From Acinetobacter sp. CFCC 10889 (GTDB taxonomy: Bacteria; Pseudomonadota; Gammaproteobacteria; Pseudomonadales; Moraxellaceae): DNA of 64,000 nucleotides. The stretch covers positions 62,001-126,000 of the forward strand of contig NZ_LQXQ01000003.1 of assembly GCF_003268395.1 (NCBI RefSeq), written 5' to 3'. The notes under the pieces are model-generated. The model was given only the letters and a program-made list of their open reading frames with translations. It made no database searches and was not told the origin of the DNA. A program made the translations under genes and the position numbers. This document shows, one piece after another, positions 38,231 to 48,692 of the stretch (its first letter is position 1; every line of letters starts with the position of its first letter).

Positions 38231-38259
38231 GTTTCTCATCTTTGAAAAAGGTGAGAAAC
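38231..38259. terminator. strong hairpin between convergent genes
   Basis: 13-base arms GTTTCTCATCTTT/AAAGGTGAGAAAC (one G-T wobble) with loop GAA. There is no clear T-run on either side. It lies between the vWA lipoprotein and the convergent PLP enzyme and may be a bidirectional transcription end. Confidence 0.5.
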
Positions 38260-38322
38260 ATGTTCTGAAAGAGGATTTAAAAAACTTAACTTACAGGCAT
38301 TACTCAATGAGCTTGTTTTTAC

Positions 38323-39513
38323 TTATTTTTCGATAAATTTTAAAGCTTGTTGAAGATCTGCGATTAAATCATCTGCATTTTCCAGACCAATACAAAAGCG
38401 AACCAATATACCTTGTTGTAAGTGTGAATGTTCTAATTGACGCATGTCTTTTAAGTTGTAGAGCATAACCAAACTTACAGGACCACCCCAGCTAAAACCG
38501 AGTTTAAACAATGTTAAAGCATCACAGAATTGACGAATTGCAGTCATGTCATATTCAGGTTTAAAGATCACACTGACTAGACCTGCACTTTGTTCAGTCT
38601 GACAAGTTTCTTTCCAAAAAGTGTGACTAATATTGTCAGGATCGGCAGGGTGGAGCACTTGAGCGAAAATATCTTGTGTTTTTAACCATGTTAAAAGTTT
38701 TAAAGCTGTTTCAGCTTGACGTTCATAGCGAATTTGCATCGAAGATAAACTACGTTGCACTTGCGCAGCATCATCCCCTGAAATGGCAATCCCTTGAATG
38801 GCATGCATGCGAAAAAGTTTGTGATGTAGATTTTTATCTTGTGTCACCACAGATCCCATCAAAATATCACCACCACCACTTGGATATTTGGTGAGTGCGT
38901 GTACAGTGAGGTCAACACTTAAATGTTGATCCGAAAAATCAAAAGCATTAAACGCAAGTCCTGCACCCCATGTATTATCGAGTGCTGTGAGTATATGATT
39001 AGCTTTGGCTTTTTTGACCAGATTGATCAAGTCTGGAAATTCTAAAGTGACAGAACCAGCTGCTTCTAACCACAGTAATTTGGCTTTTTCTGAAGGTTGA
39101 AAGCTTTCAACATCAATTGCGTTATACACCTTAACTGTGATGCCATAACGTGATTCTAAATTGCGCAAATGCTCCATATTAGGACCATATATATTGTCAG
39201 CAACCCAAACTTCATCTCCATGTGCTAAAAAACAAGCATTCACTAAATTTATGGCAGACAAACCACTTGGTGCAAGTAAGCAATAATTACCGCCCTCAAT
39301 CTGCGCAATATTATCCCCTAGAGTAAAGGTTGTTGGTGTTCCATGCGTACCATAGCTATAGTCATACGCATCCGTCCAATGTCGATCAAATAATGCTGCT
39401 GTATTGTTAAAAATAATTGTGGATGCACGATAAATCGGAGGTTGGATTGTGTTGATCAATTGTGGCGCTTTACGTTCAGCGTGAATCAAAGCAGTTTGTG
39501 GATGAAGTTTCAC
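38323..39513 (-). CDS. PLP-dependent cystathionine beta-lyase family enzyme
   Basis: 396-residue Cys/Met metabolism PLP enzyme (MetC-like) splitting cystathionine to homocysteine, pyruvate and ammonia, or acting on a related thioether. PSGLSAINLV, DNTWGAG (PLP-binding Asp) and the Schiff-base Lys in HALTKYPSGGGDILMG are seen, with YSYGTHGTPTTF at the N-terminus. The start is probably GTG 39513 (reads MKLHPQTALIHAERK), matching family N-termini. The longer frame opens with TTG at 39552. Confidence 0.87.
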   Translation of the reverse strand: MKLHPQTALIHAERKAPQLINTIQPPIYRASTIIFNNTAALFDRHWTDAYDYSYGTHGTPTTFTLGDNIAQIEGGNYCLLAPSGLSAINLVNACFLAHGDEVWVADNIYGPNMEHLRNLESRYGITVKVYNAIDVESFQPSEKAKLLWLEAAGSVTLEFPDLINLVKKAKANHILTALDNTWGAGLAFNAFDFSDQHLSVDLTVHALTKYPSGGGDILMGSVVTQDKNLHHKLFRMHAIQGIAISGDDAAQVQRSLSSMQIRYERQAETALKLLTWLKTQDIFAQVLHPADPDNISHTFWKETCQTEQSAGLVSVIFKPEYDMTAIRQFCDALTLFKLGFSWGGPVSLVMLYNLKDMRQLEHSHLQQGILVRFCIGLENADDLIADLQQALKFIEK

Positions 39514-39655
39514 AACAAGGCTCAAAGTATTAATAAAAGATGATTCAAGCAAAACATAGAAAATCTTTGCCGCAAAGTTTTAAAATGTGAATATTTATAA
39601 ATTAAAAAGAATTTGGCTTCATTTTTGCTTAATTAAAATCATGATCAAGGACATT

Positions 39656-40417
39656 ATGATAAAAATGGTGCCGTATATGAAAAAATTAAAAGTACATTAT
39701 TTTAGACATATCGCAGGTGAAGATTTTGGTGCGTGCTATGACTATTTAAAATCCTTAAATGCGCATATTACAGCAACAGAATTTTATGCCTTACCTAAAG
39801 ACTTTGCCTTAGATATAGAGGCTTTACCCCAAGTCGATGATGTTGATTTACTCATTATTATGGGAGGGGAAATGAGTGTGAATGATGAGGCGAATTATCC
39901 ATGGTTGAAAATAGAAAAACGTTGGATTCGCCGTTACTTAGCCACTGAAAAACCGGCAATAGGATTATGTTTAGGTGGTCAACTTATTGCCAATGCTTTA
40001 GGTGCAAATGTCTATCGTAATCAGATGCAAGAGCTGGGTTGGACAACAGTTTATAGAAGTACAGCTGTACCAGAGTTTTGTTTTCAGTTACCTGAGATGA
40101 TGCAAGTTATGCAATGGCACAGTGAAACCTTTGATATCCCAAAAGGCGCGGTGCGCTTGGCTGAGAATGAAATTTGTAGCAATCAGATGTATCAAATTGG
40201 CAAAAATGTCTTAGGTTTTCAATTTCATCCTGAGATTACGCCACAAAATTTAGAGGTTTTTATTGAGCACGAAGAAGATCAGCAAGTTTTTTATGGAAAT
40301 TATGTACAGTCCTTAAAAAGCTTAAAAGCATCAGCAAAAAATGATTTTATGGTGGGGAATCAAATATTAAATCGAGCAATTGATTATGTGTTGAAATATG
40401 AAAAAAGAGTGGCTTAA
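39656..40417 (+). CDS. class I glutamine amidotransferase-like protein
   Basis: 253 residues. Nucleophile Cys105 in GLCLGGQLIANALGA and the His191/Glu193 pair in FQFHPEITPQN complete a class I glutaminase triad. LLIIMGGEMSVNDEANYPWL is the family N-terminal element. ATG 39656 has AAGGA 4 bases upstream; the frame opens earlier at 39587 without a site. The ammonia acceptor is unknown. Such stand-alone proteins often act on gamma-glutamyl compounds. Confidence 0.85.
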   Translation: MIKMVPYMKKLKVHYFRHIAGEDFGACYDYLKSLNAHITATEFYALPKDFALDIEALPQVDDVDLLIIMGGEMSVNDEANYPWLKIEKRWIRRYLATEKPAIGLCLGGQLIANALGANVYRNQMQELGWTTVYRSTAVPEFCFQLPEMMQVMQWHSETFDIPKGAVRLAENEICSNQMYQIGKNVLGFQFHPEITPQNLEVFIEHEEDQQVFYGNYVQSLKSLKASAKNDFMVGNQILNRAIDYVLKYEKRVA

Positions 40418-40475
40418 AAATAATCGGTTTAATTTTGAGAGAGATTTAAAAATAATTAAAAAATGCGAAATACAT

Positions 40476-40504
40476 TTGCTTAACTGTTAAACAATCGTTA
40501 TAAT
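40476..40504 (+). promoter_or_regulatory. S10 operon promoter
   Basis: -35 TTGCTT (40476-40481), a 17-base spacer and a perfect -10 TATAAT (40499-40504), followed by GGGCGACC, the GC-rich discriminator expected of growth-rate-controlled ribosomal promoters. The leader before rpsJ is about 165 bases. Confidence 0.8.
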
Positions 40505-40509
40505 GGGCG

Positions 40510-40550
40510 ACCCTTCGATATGAAGGGTTGGATAACAAATGAAGTTGTCC
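40510..40550 (+). promoter_or_regulatory. S10 leader hairpins
   Basis: Two adjacent hairpins: ACCCTTC/GAAGGGT with loop GATAT (40510-40528), and GGATAAC/GTTGTCC with one wobble (40530-40550). In E. coli L4 represses this operon through its leader. A similar control here is possible but not shown. Confidence 0.5.
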
Positions 40551-40676
40551 AGATCGTTACAGTCGTGGCATCGATCATGACCTTAGTGATTTTCACTGCT
40601 CTTGACACTTGCCTATTTAGTGGGGTGAGATGCGTCAGGAGTGATTCTTTATATATTTGGCTTGGAGTTAACTGGT

Positions 40677-40988
40677 ATGTCTAACCAGAGAATTCGTATC
40701 CGTCTTAAGTCTTTTGATCATCGTTTAATTGATCAATCTTCTCAAGAGATCGTAGAAACAGCAAAACGTACTGGTGCACAAGTTTGTGGTCCTATTCCGA
40801 TGCCTACACGCATCGAGCGTTTTAACGTTTTAACATCACCACACGTTAATAAAGATGCGCGTGACCAATACGAGATCCGCACTTACAAACGTTTGATCGA
40901 CATCGTTCAACCTACAGACAAAACTGTAGATGCGTTGATGAAGTTGGATCTTGCAGCTGGTGTTGATGTTCAGATCGCATTGGGTTAA
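40677..40988 (+). CDS. rpsJ: 30S ribosomal protein S10
   Basis: 103 residues beginning [19 protein letters not shown], the exact family start. The frame extends upstream to 40641, but GGAG at 40663-40666 and homology fix ATG 40677. [21 protein letters not shown] is conserved. It is the head gene of the S10-spc-alpha cluster and in E. coli also acts as NusE in antitermination. Confidence 0.98.
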   Translation: MSNQRIRIRLKSFDHRLIDQSSQEIVETAKRTGAQVCGPIPMPTRIERFNVLTSPHVNKDARDQYEIRTYKRLIDIVQPTDKTVDALMKLDLAAGVDVQIALG

Positions 40989-41047
40989 GGCTTTCGGTTA
41001 ATTAACGCTCTAAGTTAATTAGGCCGCTTTTTTAGAGGTTTATGCAC

Positions 41048-41686
41048 ATGGCTATTGGTTTAGTCGGTCGCAAGTGCGGTATGACACGTATCTTTACAGA
41101 TGCTGGTGTTTCTGTACCTGTAACAGTGATTGAGGTTGATCCTAACCGTATCACTCAAATCAAAACGCTTGAAACTGATGGTTATCAAGCGATTCAAATC
41201 ACTACTGGTGAACGTCGCGAATCTCGCGTAACTAACGCTCAGAAAGGTCACTTCGCTAAAGCGGGTGTTGCTGCTGGTCGTTTAGTTCAAGAATTCCGTG
41301 CTACAGAAGCTGATCTTGAAGGTCGTGAAGTTGGTGGTGCTCTTACCGTTGAATTATTTACAGTAGGTCAAATTGTTGACGTAACTGGTACTTCTAAAGG
41401 TAAAGGTTTCCAAGGTGGTGTTAAGCGTTGGAACTTCCGTACGCAAGATGCTACTCACGGTAACTCTGTTTCTCACCGTGTTTTGGGTTCTACTGGTCAA
41501 AACCAGACTCCTGGTCGCGTATTCAAAGGCAAAAAAATGGCTGGCCATTTAGGTGCTGAACGCGTAACTACACAGGGTCTTGAAATCGTTGCTATCGACG
41601 TTGAACGTTCAGTTCTTGTTGTTAAAGGTGCGGTTCCTGGTGCTACTGGTGGTGACGTAACTGTACGTCCTACGATCAAGGCCTGA
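41048..41686 (+). CDS. rplC: 50S ribosomal protein L3
   Basis: 212 residues from ATG 41048 ([16 protein letters not shown]). An ATG two codons earlier is too close to the GAGG site. [14 protein letters not shown] and [23 protein letters not shown] carry the 23S-binding loop and the methylated Gln region. Second gene of the S10 operon. Confidence 0.98.
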   Translation: MAIGLVGRKCGMTRIFTDAGVSVPVTVIEVDPNRITQIKTLETDGYQAIQITTGERRESRVTNAQKGHFAKAGVAAGRLVQEFRATEADLEGREVGGALTVELFTVGQIVDVTGTSKGKGFQGGVKRWNFRTQDATHGNSVSHRVLGSTGQNQTPGRVFKGKKMAGHLGAERVTTQGLEIVAIDVERSVLVVKGAVPGATGGDVTVRPTIKA

Positions 41687-41697
41687 GGGGAAATATT

Positions 41698-42300
41698 GTG
41701 AATTTAAAAACTGTTTCCGGCTCTGCTGTTGAATTGTCAGAAGTTGCGTTTGGTCGTGACTTCAATGAAGCTCTTGTACACCAAGTTGTTACAGCTTATT
41801 TAGCTGGTGGTCGTCAAGGCTCTAAAGCACAAAAATCACGTGCAGACGTTTCTGGCGGTGGTAAAAAACCATTCCGTCAAAAAGGTACTGGCCGCGCTCG
41901 TGCTGGTTCTATTCGTAGCCCAATCTGGGTTGGTGGTGGTAAAACTTTTGCTGCTCGTCCACAAGATTGGTCACAAAAAGTGAACCGTAAAATGTACCGT
42001 GGTGCAATGCAATGTATCTTAGCTGAACTTGTTCGCCAAGATCGTCTTGTATTAGTTGAAGAGTTTGCTGTTGAAGCGCCTAAAACTAAAGAATTGCTTG
42101 CAAAACTTAACGACTTGAACGCTACTCGCGCATTAATCGTTACTGAAGCTGTAGATGAAAATCTATATTTAGCTGCTCGTAACCTTCCACACGTTGATGT
42201 GGTTGATGCTGCTGGAATCGATCCTGTTGGTTTGATCGCGTTCGATAAAGTTGTTATGTCTGTAGCTGCTGCTAAGAAAATTGAGGTAGAACTCGGATGA
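41698..42300 (+). CDS. rplD: 50S ribosomal protein L4
   Basis: 200 residues, starting at GTG 41698. The extended loop [19 protein letters not shown] that lines the exit tunnel is present. In E. coli this protein is also the repressor of the S10 operon. It overlaps rplW by 4 bases (ATGA). Confidence 0.98.
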   Translation: MNLKTVSGSAVELSEVAFGRDFNEALVHQVVTAYLAGGRQGSKAQKSRADVSGGGKKPFRQKGTGRARAGSIRSPIWVGGGKTFAARPQDWSQKVNRKMYRGAMQCILAELVRQDRLVLVEEFAVEAPKTKELLAKLNDLNATRALIVTEAVDENLYLAARNLPHVDVVDAAGIDPVGLIAFDKVVMSVAAAKKIEVELG

Positions 42301-42617
42301 ACAACGAACGTATCTATCAAGTCCTTCAAGGACCTGTATTCTCAGAAAAAGCACAAGTTCTAGGTGAAACTGCTGGTGTTCAAGTATTTAAAGTTGCACT
42401 TGATGCAAACAAACTTGAAATCAAAAAAGCAGTAGAACAACTCTTTGGTGTTCAAGTTGTTAAAGTTAACACAACGATCACTAAAGGTAAGACTAAGCGC
42501 TTTGGTCGTACATTAGGACGTCGTTCTGATGTTAAAAAAGCATACGTCACCCTGAAAGCTGGCCAAGATGTTGAAATGGCTGACTTGGGCGATACCGCTG
42601 AAAACGCAGCGGAGTAA
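42297..42617 (+). CDS. rplW: 50S ribosomal protein L23
   Basis: 106 residues. [11 protein letters not shown] at the N-terminus and [15 protein letters not shown] in the loop are typical. At the exit tunnel it is the docking site for trigger factor and SRP. Translation is probably coupled to rplD through the ATGA overlap. Confidence 0.98.
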   Translation: MNNERIYQVLQGPVFSEKAQVLGETAGVQVFKVALDANKLEIKKAVEQLFGVQVVKVNTTITKGKTKRFGRTLGRRSDVKKAYVTLKAGQDVEMADLGDTAENAAE

Positions 42618-42628
42618 GGACGAGAATT

Positions 42629-43453
42629 ATGCCTATTCAAAAATGTAAGCCAACGTCTCCAGGACGTCGCTTTGTAGAGAAAGTGGTTCATAGCCATCTT
42701 CACAAAGGCGCGCCTTATGCACCGTTGGTAGAAGCTAAAAAACGTACTGGTGGTCGTAATAATAACGGTCACATTACGACTCGTCACGTTGGTGGCGGTC
42801 ATAAGCAGCACTATCGTCTTGTTGATTTTAAACGTAACAAAGATGGTATTCCTGCAACTGTAGAGCGTATTGAATACGATCCTAACCGTACATCTCATAT
42901 TGCACTTGTGCTTTATGCTGACGGTGAGCGTCGTTATATCATTGCACCTAAAGGTCTTCGCGCTGGTGATAAAGTACAATCTGGTAACGATGCTCCAATT
43001 CGTACAGGTAACTGCTTGCCACTTCGCAATATGCCAATCGGTTCTACACTACATAACATCGAGCTTAAAATCGGTAAAGGCGCACAATTAGTACGTTCTG
43101 CTGGTACTTCTGCTCAGTTGTTAGGTCGTGACGGTTCTTACGCTATCATTCGTCTACGTTCAGGCGAAATGCGTAAAGTACACGTTGAATGTCGCGCTGT
43201 GTTAGGTGAAGTATCTAACTCAGAAAGCAACCTTCGTTCACTTGGTAAAGCAGGTGCATCACGCTGGCGTGGCGTTCGTCCTACCGTTCGTGGTATGGCG
43301 ATGAACCCAGTAGACCATCCACATGGTGGTGGTGAAGGGCGTAATAAAGGTATTCAACCTGTAAGCCCATGGGGTCAAAAAGCGAAAGGGTACAAGACTC
43401 GTACCAATAAGCGTACGACTAAGATGATCATTCGCGACCGTCGCGTTAAGTAA
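42629..43453 (+). CDS. rplB: 50S ribosomal protein L2
   Basis: 274 residues, the usual length. [32 protein letters not shown] and the C-terminal [18 protein letters not shown] near the peptidyl-transferase centre are complete. An AAGGACGAGAATT leader carries its binding site. Confidence 0.98.
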   Translation: MPIQKCKPTSPGRRFVEKVVHSHLHKGAPYAPLVEAKKRTGGRNNNGHITTRHVGGGHKQHYRLVDFKRNKDGIPATVERIEYDPNRTSHIALVLYADGERRYIIAPKGLRAGDKVQSGNDAPIRTGNCLPLRNMPIGSTLHNIELKIGKGAQLVRSAGTSAQLLGRDGSYAIIRLRSGEMRKVHVECRAVLGEVSNSESNLRSLGKAGASRWRGVRPTVRGMAMNPVDHPHGGGEGRNKGIQPVSPWGQKAKGYKTRTNKRTTKMIIRDRRVK

Positions 43454-43472
43454 CAAGTAAAGGAATCTGACA

Positions 43473-43748
43473 ATGCCTCGTTCTCTGAAAAAAGGCCCAT
43501 TCGTCGATGCGCACTTGTTCGCTAAGGTTGAAGCGGCTATCGCGGCTAATAACCGTAAGCCGATCAAAACTTGGTCGCGTCGTTCGATGATCCTCCCGGA
43601 TTTTGTTGGTTTAACAATTTCTGTACACAATGGCCGTAACCATGTTCCAGTAATCGTATCTGAACATATGGTTGGTCACAAACTTGGTGAATTCGCGCCA
43701 ACTCGTACCTATCGTGGTCACGGTGTTGACAAGAAATCTAAACGTTAA
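43473..43748 (+). CDS. rpsS: 30S ribosomal protein S19
   Basis: 91 residues, starting [29 protein letters not shown] and [16 protein letters not shown] are conserved 16S-head contacts. AAAGGAATC lies before the start. Confidence 0.98.
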   Translation: MPRSLKKGPFVDAHLFAKVEAAIAANNRKPIKTWSRRSMILPDFVGLTISVHNGRNHVPVIVSEHMVGHKLGEFAPTRTYRGHGVDKKSKR

Positions 43749-43754
43749 GGTGCT

Positions 43755-44087
43755 ATGATGGAAGTTACTGCTAAATTACGCGGTGCCGCTATCTCGGCAC
43801 AAAAAACTCGTTTGGTTGCAGACCTAATCCGCGGCAAATCTGTTGCGCACGCTTTAAATATCTTAAACTTCAGTAATAAAAAAGCTGCAGTTTTGGTTAA
43901 AAAAGCATTGGAATCTGCGATTGCAAACGCTGAACATAATAACAGTTTAGATGTAGACGATCTTAAAGTAACTACGATTTACGTTGATGAAGGTATGAGC
44001 CTTAAACGTATTATGCCACGTGCTAAAGGCCGTGCAGATCGTATTACTAAGCGTACTTGTCACATTACCGTTAAGGTAGGGGTTTGA
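43755..44087 (+). CDS. rplV: 50S ribosomal protein L22
   Basis: 110 residues ([20 protein letters not shown]). The tunnel hairpin [17 protein letters not shown] is present, where macrolide-resistance changes arise in other species; it looks normal here. The gap from rpsS is 6 bases. Confidence 0.98.
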   Translation: MMEVTAKLRGAAISAQKTRLVADLIRGKSVAHALNILNFSNKKAAVLVKKALESAIANAEHNNSLDVDDLKVTTIYVDEGMSLKRIMPRAKGRADRITKRTCHITVKVGV

Positions 44088-44088
44088 T

Positions 44089-44841
44089 ATGGGTCAGAAG
44101 GTTCATCCAATCGGTATCCGCCTTGGTGTTGTAAAACGTCATAACGCCAACTGGTATGCGAGTCCGAAACAATACGCTGAATACTTGCTTAAAGATCTTC
44201 AAGTTCGTGAGTTTTTGACTAAAAAACTTAAAAGCGCGATGATCAGCAATATTCTTATCGAACGTCCTACAGGCGCTGCTAAAGTAACAATTAGCACTGC
44301 TCGTCCAGGTATCGTGATCGGTAAAAAAGGCGAAGACATTGAAAAATTACAGCGTGAACTCACTACTATTATGGGTGTTCCAGCGCAAGTAAGCATCAAC
44401 GAAATCGATCGCCCAGATTTAGACGCTCGTTTAGTTGCTGAAGCAATTGCTTCTCAATTAGAAAAACGTGTAATGTTCCGTCGTGCTATGAAGCGTGCGG
44501 TTCAAAACTCTATGCGTGCTGGTGCTAAAGGTATTAAAGTTGAGGTTTCTGGTCGTTTAGGCGGTGCTGAAATTGCACGTACTGAATGGTATCGTGAAGG
44601 TCGTGTACCTTTACATACACTTCGTGCAGACATTGACTATTCAACTATGCGTGCTGAAACTACTTACGGTACGATTGGTGTTAAAGTTTGGATTTTCCGT
44701 GGTGAGATTTTAGGTGGCATGAAACAAGTCATGAACCCTGCTCCTGCTGAAGAACGTCCAGCTAAACGCGGTCGCGGTCGTGGTGAAGGTCAAGAGCGTC
44801 GTGGTCGTCGCAATGATCGTTCTGCTGAAAAAGGAGAATAA
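44089..44841 (+). CDS. rpsC: 30S ribosomal protein S3
   Basis: 250 residues. [12 protein letters not shown] start, KH-domain [14 protein letters not shown] and [17 protein letters not shown] are intact. The tail after residue 215 is Arg/Gly/Glu-rich ([16 protein letters not shown]), somewhat longer than E. coli S3 (233). Confidence 0.98.
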   Translation: MGQKVHPIGIRLGVVKRHNANWYASPKQYAEYLLKDLQVREFLTKKLKSAMISNILIERPTGAAKVTISTARPGIVIGKKGEDIEKLQRELTTIMGVPAQVSINEIDRPDLDARLVAEAIASQLEKRVMFRRAMKRAVQNSMRAGAKGIKVEVSGRLGGAEIARTEWYREGRVPLHTLRADIDYSTMRAETTYGTIGVKVWIFRGEILGGMKQVMNPAPAEERPAKRGRGRGEGQERRGRRNDRSAEKGE

Positions 44842-44844
44842 TCC

Positions 44845-45258
44845 ATGTTGCAACCTAAGCGTACTAAATTCCGTAAAGTACAAAAAGGCCGTAACACTGG
44901 TCTAGCACATCGCGGTAGCACTGTATCTTTTGGTACTGTTGCGCTTAAATCTGTTGAACGTGGTCAAATGACTGCGCGCCAGATTGAAGCTTGTCGTCGT
45001 ACAATCAGTCGTCGTGTTAAACGTGGTGGTAAGATCTTTATCCGTGTTTTCCCAGACAAACCAATTACTGAAAAACCATTAGAAGTTCGTATGGGTAAAG
45101 GTAAAGGTTCTGTGGAATACTGGGTTTGCCAAATCAAACCAGGTAAGATCTTGTACGAAATGGATGGTGTTAGTGAAGAATTGGCACGTGAAGCGTTTGC
45201 GCTTGCTGCTGCTAAGCTTCCGTTCAAAACCACTATCGTTACTAAGACGGTGATGTAA
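44845..45258 (+). CDS. rplP: 50S ribosomal protein L16
   Basis: 137 residues, [17 protein letters not shown] start; [20 protein letters not shown] near the A-site region is conserved. The stop overlaps the rpmC start (TAATG). Confidence 0.98.
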   Translation: MLQPKRTKFRKVQKGRNTGLAHRGSTVSFGTVALKSVERGQMTARQIEACRRTISRRVKRGGKIFIRVFPDKPITEKPLEVRMGKGKGSVEYWVCQIKPGKILYEMDGVSEELAREAFALAAAKLPFKTTIVTKTVM

Positions 45259-45455
45259 TGAAAACTAAAGATCTACGTGAAAAATCGGTAGAAGAGTTGA
45301 CAGCTTTGCTTGATGAGCAACAGCTAAACCAATTCCGTCTTCGTATGGCGAAAGCAACTGGTCAATTGGGTAAATCGCATGAAGTTGCGCTTACTCGTAA
45401 GACGATTGCTCGCATCAAGACACTCCTTACCGAAAAACAGGGGAACGGACAATGA
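45258..45455 (+). CDS. rpmC: 50S ribosomal protein L29
   Basis: 65 residues forming the usual two-helix protein. [16 protein letters not shown] and [12 protein letters not shown] are present. It overlaps rplP by one base and rpsQ by four, which implies tight coupling. Confidence 0.97.
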   Translation: MKTKDLREKSVEELTALLDEQQLNQFRLRMAKATGQLGKSHEVALTRKTIARIKTLLTEKQGNGQ

Positions 45456-45709
45456 GTGAGCAAACAGTTCGCACGTTAACTGGCAAAGTAGTAAGCGACA
45501 AAATGGACAAGTCTATTGTTGTTCTTATTGAACGCCGCGTTCAACACCCGTTGTATGGCAAATCAATCCGCCGTTCAACTAAATTACACGCTCATGATGA
45601 AAACAACACAGCTAAAACTGGTGATGTTGTAACCATCAAAGAAAGCCGCCCAATTTCTAAAACTAAGTCTTGGACTCTAGTTGAAGTTGTTGAAGCTGCT
45701 GCTGAGTAA
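45452..45709 (+). CDS. rpsQ: 30S ribosomal protein S17
   Basis: 85 residues. [18 protein letters not shown] and [19 protein letters not shown] are the OB-fold 16S-binding signatures. Last gene before the hairpin-bearing gap that separates the S10 and spc parts. Confidence 0.98.
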   Translation: MSEQTVRTLTGKVVSDKMDKSIVVLIERRVQHPLYGKSIRRSTKLHAHDENNTAKTGDVVTIKESRPISKTKSWTLVEVVEAAAE

Positions 45710-45723
45710 TTAACGTTCTTGTT

Positions 45724-45781
45724 GCATCATTGGTCAATTTCGAGTACTCTTTGAGCCTTTCGAAATTGCGACCGGTGATGC
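45724..45781 (+). promoter_or_regulatory. long hairpin between rpsQ and rplN
   Basis: A stem of about 20 pairs: GCATCATTGGTC with GACCGGTGATGC (two G-T wobbles), then AATTTCGA with TCGAAATT, a 2-base bulge, and a loop of about 16 bases. It fills most of the only sizeable gap (94 bases) inside the S10/spc region. No T-run follows, so it is more likely an attenuator, protein-binding or RNase site than a terminator. Confidence 0.65.
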
Positions 45782-45803
45782 GACTCGGTTTTGGAGTAGG
45801 GCA

Positions 45804-46172
45804 ATGATTCAAACCGAAAGTATGCTAGACGTAGCAGACAACAGTGGTGCTCGCCGCGTACAATGTATTAAAGTACTAGGTGGTTCACATCGTCGTTATG
45901 CTTCTGTTGGCGACATTATTAAAGTTACTGTAAAAGAAGCAATTCCACGTGGCCGTGTTAAAAAAGGTGACGTGATGAATGCAGTTGTAGTTCGTACTAA
46001 ATTCGGTATTCGTCGTCCAGATGGTTCTGTGATCCGTTTTGATGATAATGCTGCAGTTATTTTGAACAACAACAAGGCTCCGATTGCCACTCGTATTTTC
46101 GGACCAGTGACTCGTGAACTTCGTACTGAACAGTTCATGAAAATCATTTCATTGGCTCCTGAAGTTCTATAA
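45804..46172 (+). CDS. rplN: 50S ribosomal protein L14
   Basis: 122 residues, [19 protein letters not shown] start. [23 protein letters not shown] and [16 protein letters not shown] end ([11 protein letters not shown]) are present. First gene of the spc part, behind the long hairpin. Confidence 0.98.
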   Translation: MIQTESMLDVADNSGARRVQCIKVLGGSHRRYASVGDIIKVTVKEAIPRGRVKKGDVMNAVVVRTKFGIRRPDGSVIRFDDNAAVILNNNKAPIATRIFGPVTRELRTEQFMKIISLAPEVL

Positions 46173-46183
46173 TAGAGGCAATC

Positions 46184-46501
46184 ATGGCTAAGATTAGAAA
46201 AGGCGATCAAGTAATTGTGATCGCAGGTAAAGAAAAAGGCAAACAAGGTACTGTTTTGTCTGTTTCTAATGACCGTGTTATGGTTGAAGGCCTTAACTTG
46301 GTTAAGAAGCATCAAAAGCCGAACCGTGCAACAGGTGCTGAAGGCGCTGTCGTTACACAAGAAGCTTCGCTTCATATTTCAAACGTAGCAATCTTTAATG
46401 CTACAACCCAAAAGGCTGACCGTGTTGGTTACCAAGTGGCTGAAGGCGTGAAAACTCGCGTTTATAAGTCAAATGGTGAATCAGTGGCGGTAGCGAAGTA
46501 A
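46184..46501 (+). CDS. rplX: 50S ribosomal protein L24
   Basis: 105 residues with the KOW motif region [20 protein letters not shown] and [12 protein letters not shown]. Only 11 bases separate it from rplN, too short for an extended regulatory RNA as at the E. coli S8 site. Confidence 0.98.
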   Translation: MAKIRKGDQVIVIAGKEKGKQGTVLSVSNDRVMVEGLNLVKKHQKPNRATGAEGAVVTQEASLHISNVAIFNATTQKADRVGYQVAEGVKTRVYKSNGESVAVAK

Positions 46502-46517
46502 TAGGTTGAAATAGGCT

Positions 46518-47054
46518 ATGGCCAGACTTAAAACGCGTTATAACGACGAAATCCGAGCTAAGTTGAAAGAAGAACTTGGCTTGGCAAACGTGATGGAGAT
46601 TCCTCGCATCACAAAAATTACCATTAATATGGGTGTTGGTGCGGCTTCAGCTGACAAGAAATTGTTAGATGGCGCTTTAGCTGATATGCAAGCTATCGCT
46701 GGTCAAAAACCAGTACTTACGTTAGCTCGTAAATCAATCGCAGGTTTTAAAATCCGTGATGGTTGGCCGATTGGTTGTAAAGTTACTTTACGCGGCGAAC
46801 AAATGTACGAATTCTTAGACCGTTTGATCTCAATTGCGATCCCTCGTATCCGTGACTTCCGTGGTTTTTCTTCAAAATCATTTGATGGTCGTGGTAACTA
46901 CTCAATGGGTCTCAAGGAACAAATCATGTTCCCTGAAATCGATTTTGATAAGATCGATCGTATTCGTGGTATGGATATTACCATTACTACGACTGCTCGC
47001 ACTGATGACGAAGGCCGTGCGCTTATGCGTGGTTTCGGCTTCCCGTTCAAATAA
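46518..47054 (+). CDS. rplE: 50S ribosomal protein L5
   Basis: 178 residues. [41 protein letters not shown] and [18 protein letters not shown] are typical 5S rRNA-contact regions. Complete length. Confidence 0.98.
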   Translation: MARLKTRYNDEIRAKLKEELGLANVMEIPRITKITINMGVGAASADKKLLDGALADMQAIAGQKPVLTLARKSIAGFKIRDGWPIGCKVTLRGEQMYEFLDRLISIAIPRIRDFRGFSSKSFDGRGNYSMGLKEQIMFPEIDFDKIDRIRGMDITITTTARTDDEGRALMRGFGFPFK

Positions 47055-47063
47055 GAGGTCGAC

Positions 47064-47369
47064 ATGGCTAAGAAAGGTATGATTAATCGCGAATTGAAAC
47101 GCGAAGCAACAGTAGCTAAATACGCTGCAAAACGTGCTGAATTAAAAGCGACGATTGCAAATGTAAATGCTTCTGATGAAGAACGTTTCGATGCGATGAT
47201 GAAGTTACAAGCATTACCACGTAATGCATCTCCAGTACGTCTTCGTAACCGTTGTGGTTTAACTGGTCGTCCTCATGGTTACTTCCGTAAGTTCGGCTTA
47301 AGCCGTAACAAATTACGTGACACAGTAATGCAAGGTGATGTACCGGGCGTTGTTAAGGCAAGCTGGTAA
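47064..47369 (+). CDS. rpsN: 30S ribosomal protein S14 (zinc-independent form)
   Basis: 101 residues, the long form without the CxxC zinc ribbon. The C-terminal half [21 protein letters not shown] is the conserved 16S-binding signature. Confidence 0.98.
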   Translation: MAKKGMINRELKREATVAKYAAKRAELKATIANVNASDEERFDAMMKLQALPRNASPVRLRNRCGLTGRPHGYFRKFGLSRNKLRDTVMQGDVPGVVKASW

Positions 47370-47382
47370 GGAGCGACTATAA

Positions 47383-47778
47383 ATGAGTATGCAAGATACC
47401 GTTGCCGACATGTTAACCCGTGTTCGTAACGCACAAATGGCAAAGAAACAAACTGTTTCTATGCCTAATTCTAAGTTGAAAGTTGCAATTGCGAACGTAC
47501 TTCAACAAGAAGGTTATATTTCAAATGTAGAAGTTGCTGATAATGAAGGCAAAGCTACTTTGACTATTACTTTAAAATATTTCGAAGGCAAACCAGTTAT
47601 CGATACTGTGAAACGCGTAAGCCGTCCTGGTCTACGTCAATATCGCGGTAAAGATGCACTTCCGAGCGTTAAGCAAGGTTTAGGTATTGCAATTGTTTCT
47701 ACAAGCAAAGGCATCATGACTGATCGCGCTGCACGTGCTGCAGGCGTTGGTGGTGAAGTTATTGCTTTTGTTTCTTAA
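47383..47778 (+). CDS. rpsH: 30S ribosomal protein S8
   Basis: 131 residues. [18 protein letters not shown] start; [17 protein letters not shown] and the C-terminal [18 protein letters not shown] are conserved. In E. coli it represses the spc operon; the target site is not obvious here. Confidence 0.98.
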   Translation: MSMQDTVADMLTRVRNAQMAKKQTVSMPNSKLKVAIANVLQQEGYISNVEVADNEGKATLTITLKYFEGKPVIDTVKRVSRPGLRQYRGKDALPSVKQGLGIAIVSTSKGIMTDRAARAAGVGGEVIAFVS

Positions 47779-47791
47779 TAGGTGATTCCTC

Positions 47792-48325
47792 ATGTCTCGT
47801 GTGGCTAAAGCCCCAGTAACTGTACCTAATGGTGTAACAGTTACTCAGAACGGCCGGCAGGTCGAAGTGAAAGGCAGCAAAGGTACGTTGTCTTTCAACC
47901 TGCATGCGCTGGTCGAGCTCAAACAGGAAGACGGTACATTAGTTATTGCTCCTAAAGCTGAGTCGAAAGACGCTTGGATGCAAGCTGGTACTGCTCGCGC
48001 TGTTCTTAACAACCTTGTAAAAGGTGTTAGCGAAGGTTTCGAACGTAAGTTACAACTGATCGGTGTTGGTTATAAAGCTGCGGTAAAAGGTAATGTTGTT
48101 AACCTTAACCTTGGTTATTCACATCCAATCGATTACAGCCTTCCAGAAGGTGTAACTGCTGAAACTCCTACTGCAACTGAAATTATTCTTAAATCTGCTG
48201 ATAAAGCAGCTTTAGGTCAAGTCGCTGCAGATATCCGTGGTTACCGTCCACCAGAGCCATATAAAGGTAAAGGTGTTCGTTATTCTGACGAAGTTGTTCT
48301 TCGTAAAGAAGCTAAGAAGAAATAA
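47792..48325 (+). CDS. rplF: 50S ribosomal protein L6
   Basis: 177 residues, two repeated domains. [18 protein letters not shown] at the N-terminus and the C-terminal [14 protein letters not shown] signature are complete. Confidence 0.98.
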   Translation: MSRVAKAPVTVPNGVTVTQNGRQVEVKGSKGTLSFNLHALVELKQEDGTLVIAPKAESKDAWMQAGTARAVLNNLVKGVSEGFERKLQLIGVGYKAAVKGNVVNLNLGYSHPIDYSLPEGVTAETPTATEIILKSADKAALGQVAADIRGYRPPEPYKGKGVRYSDEVVLRKEAKKK

Positions 48326-48339
48326 GGCGCGAGGTTCTT

Positions 48340-48690
48340 ATGAACGAAAAGAAACAATCCCGTTTGCGTCGTGCAAAAAGCACACGCTTGCACATTCGTG
48401 CATTGGGTGCGACTCGTTTGTGTGTAAACCGCACGCCGCGTCACATCTATGCGCAAGTTATTTCAGCAGATGGTGGCAAAGTATTAGCGCAAGCTTCTAC
48501 TTTGGATGCATCTTTACGTAGCGGTACTACAGGTAATGTAGATTCAGCTACTAAAGTAGGTGCTTTAATCGCAGAACGTGCGAAAGCTGCTGGTGTTACT
48601 AAAGTAGCATTTGACCGTTCTGGTTTTAAATATCATGGTCGTATCAAAGCCTTGGCTGATGCTGCTCGTGAAAACGGCTTGGAGTTCTAA
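48340..48690 (+). CDS. rplR: 50S ribosomal protein L18
   Basis: 116 residues. [20 protein letters not shown] and [20 protein letters not shown] match 5S rRNA-binding L18. It ends 2 bases before rpsE. Confidence 0.98.
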   Translation: MNEKKQSRLRRAKSTRLHIRALGATRLCVNRTPRHIYAQVISADGGKVLAQASTLDASLRSGTTGNVDSATKVGALIAERAKAAGVTKVAFDRSGFKYHGRIKALADAARENGLEF

Positions 48691-48692
48691 TC

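Noticed and set aside
40600..40640. Second promoter starting TTGACA near rpsJ
   Set aside because: TTGACA is present, but no acceptable -10 follows at 16-19 bases.
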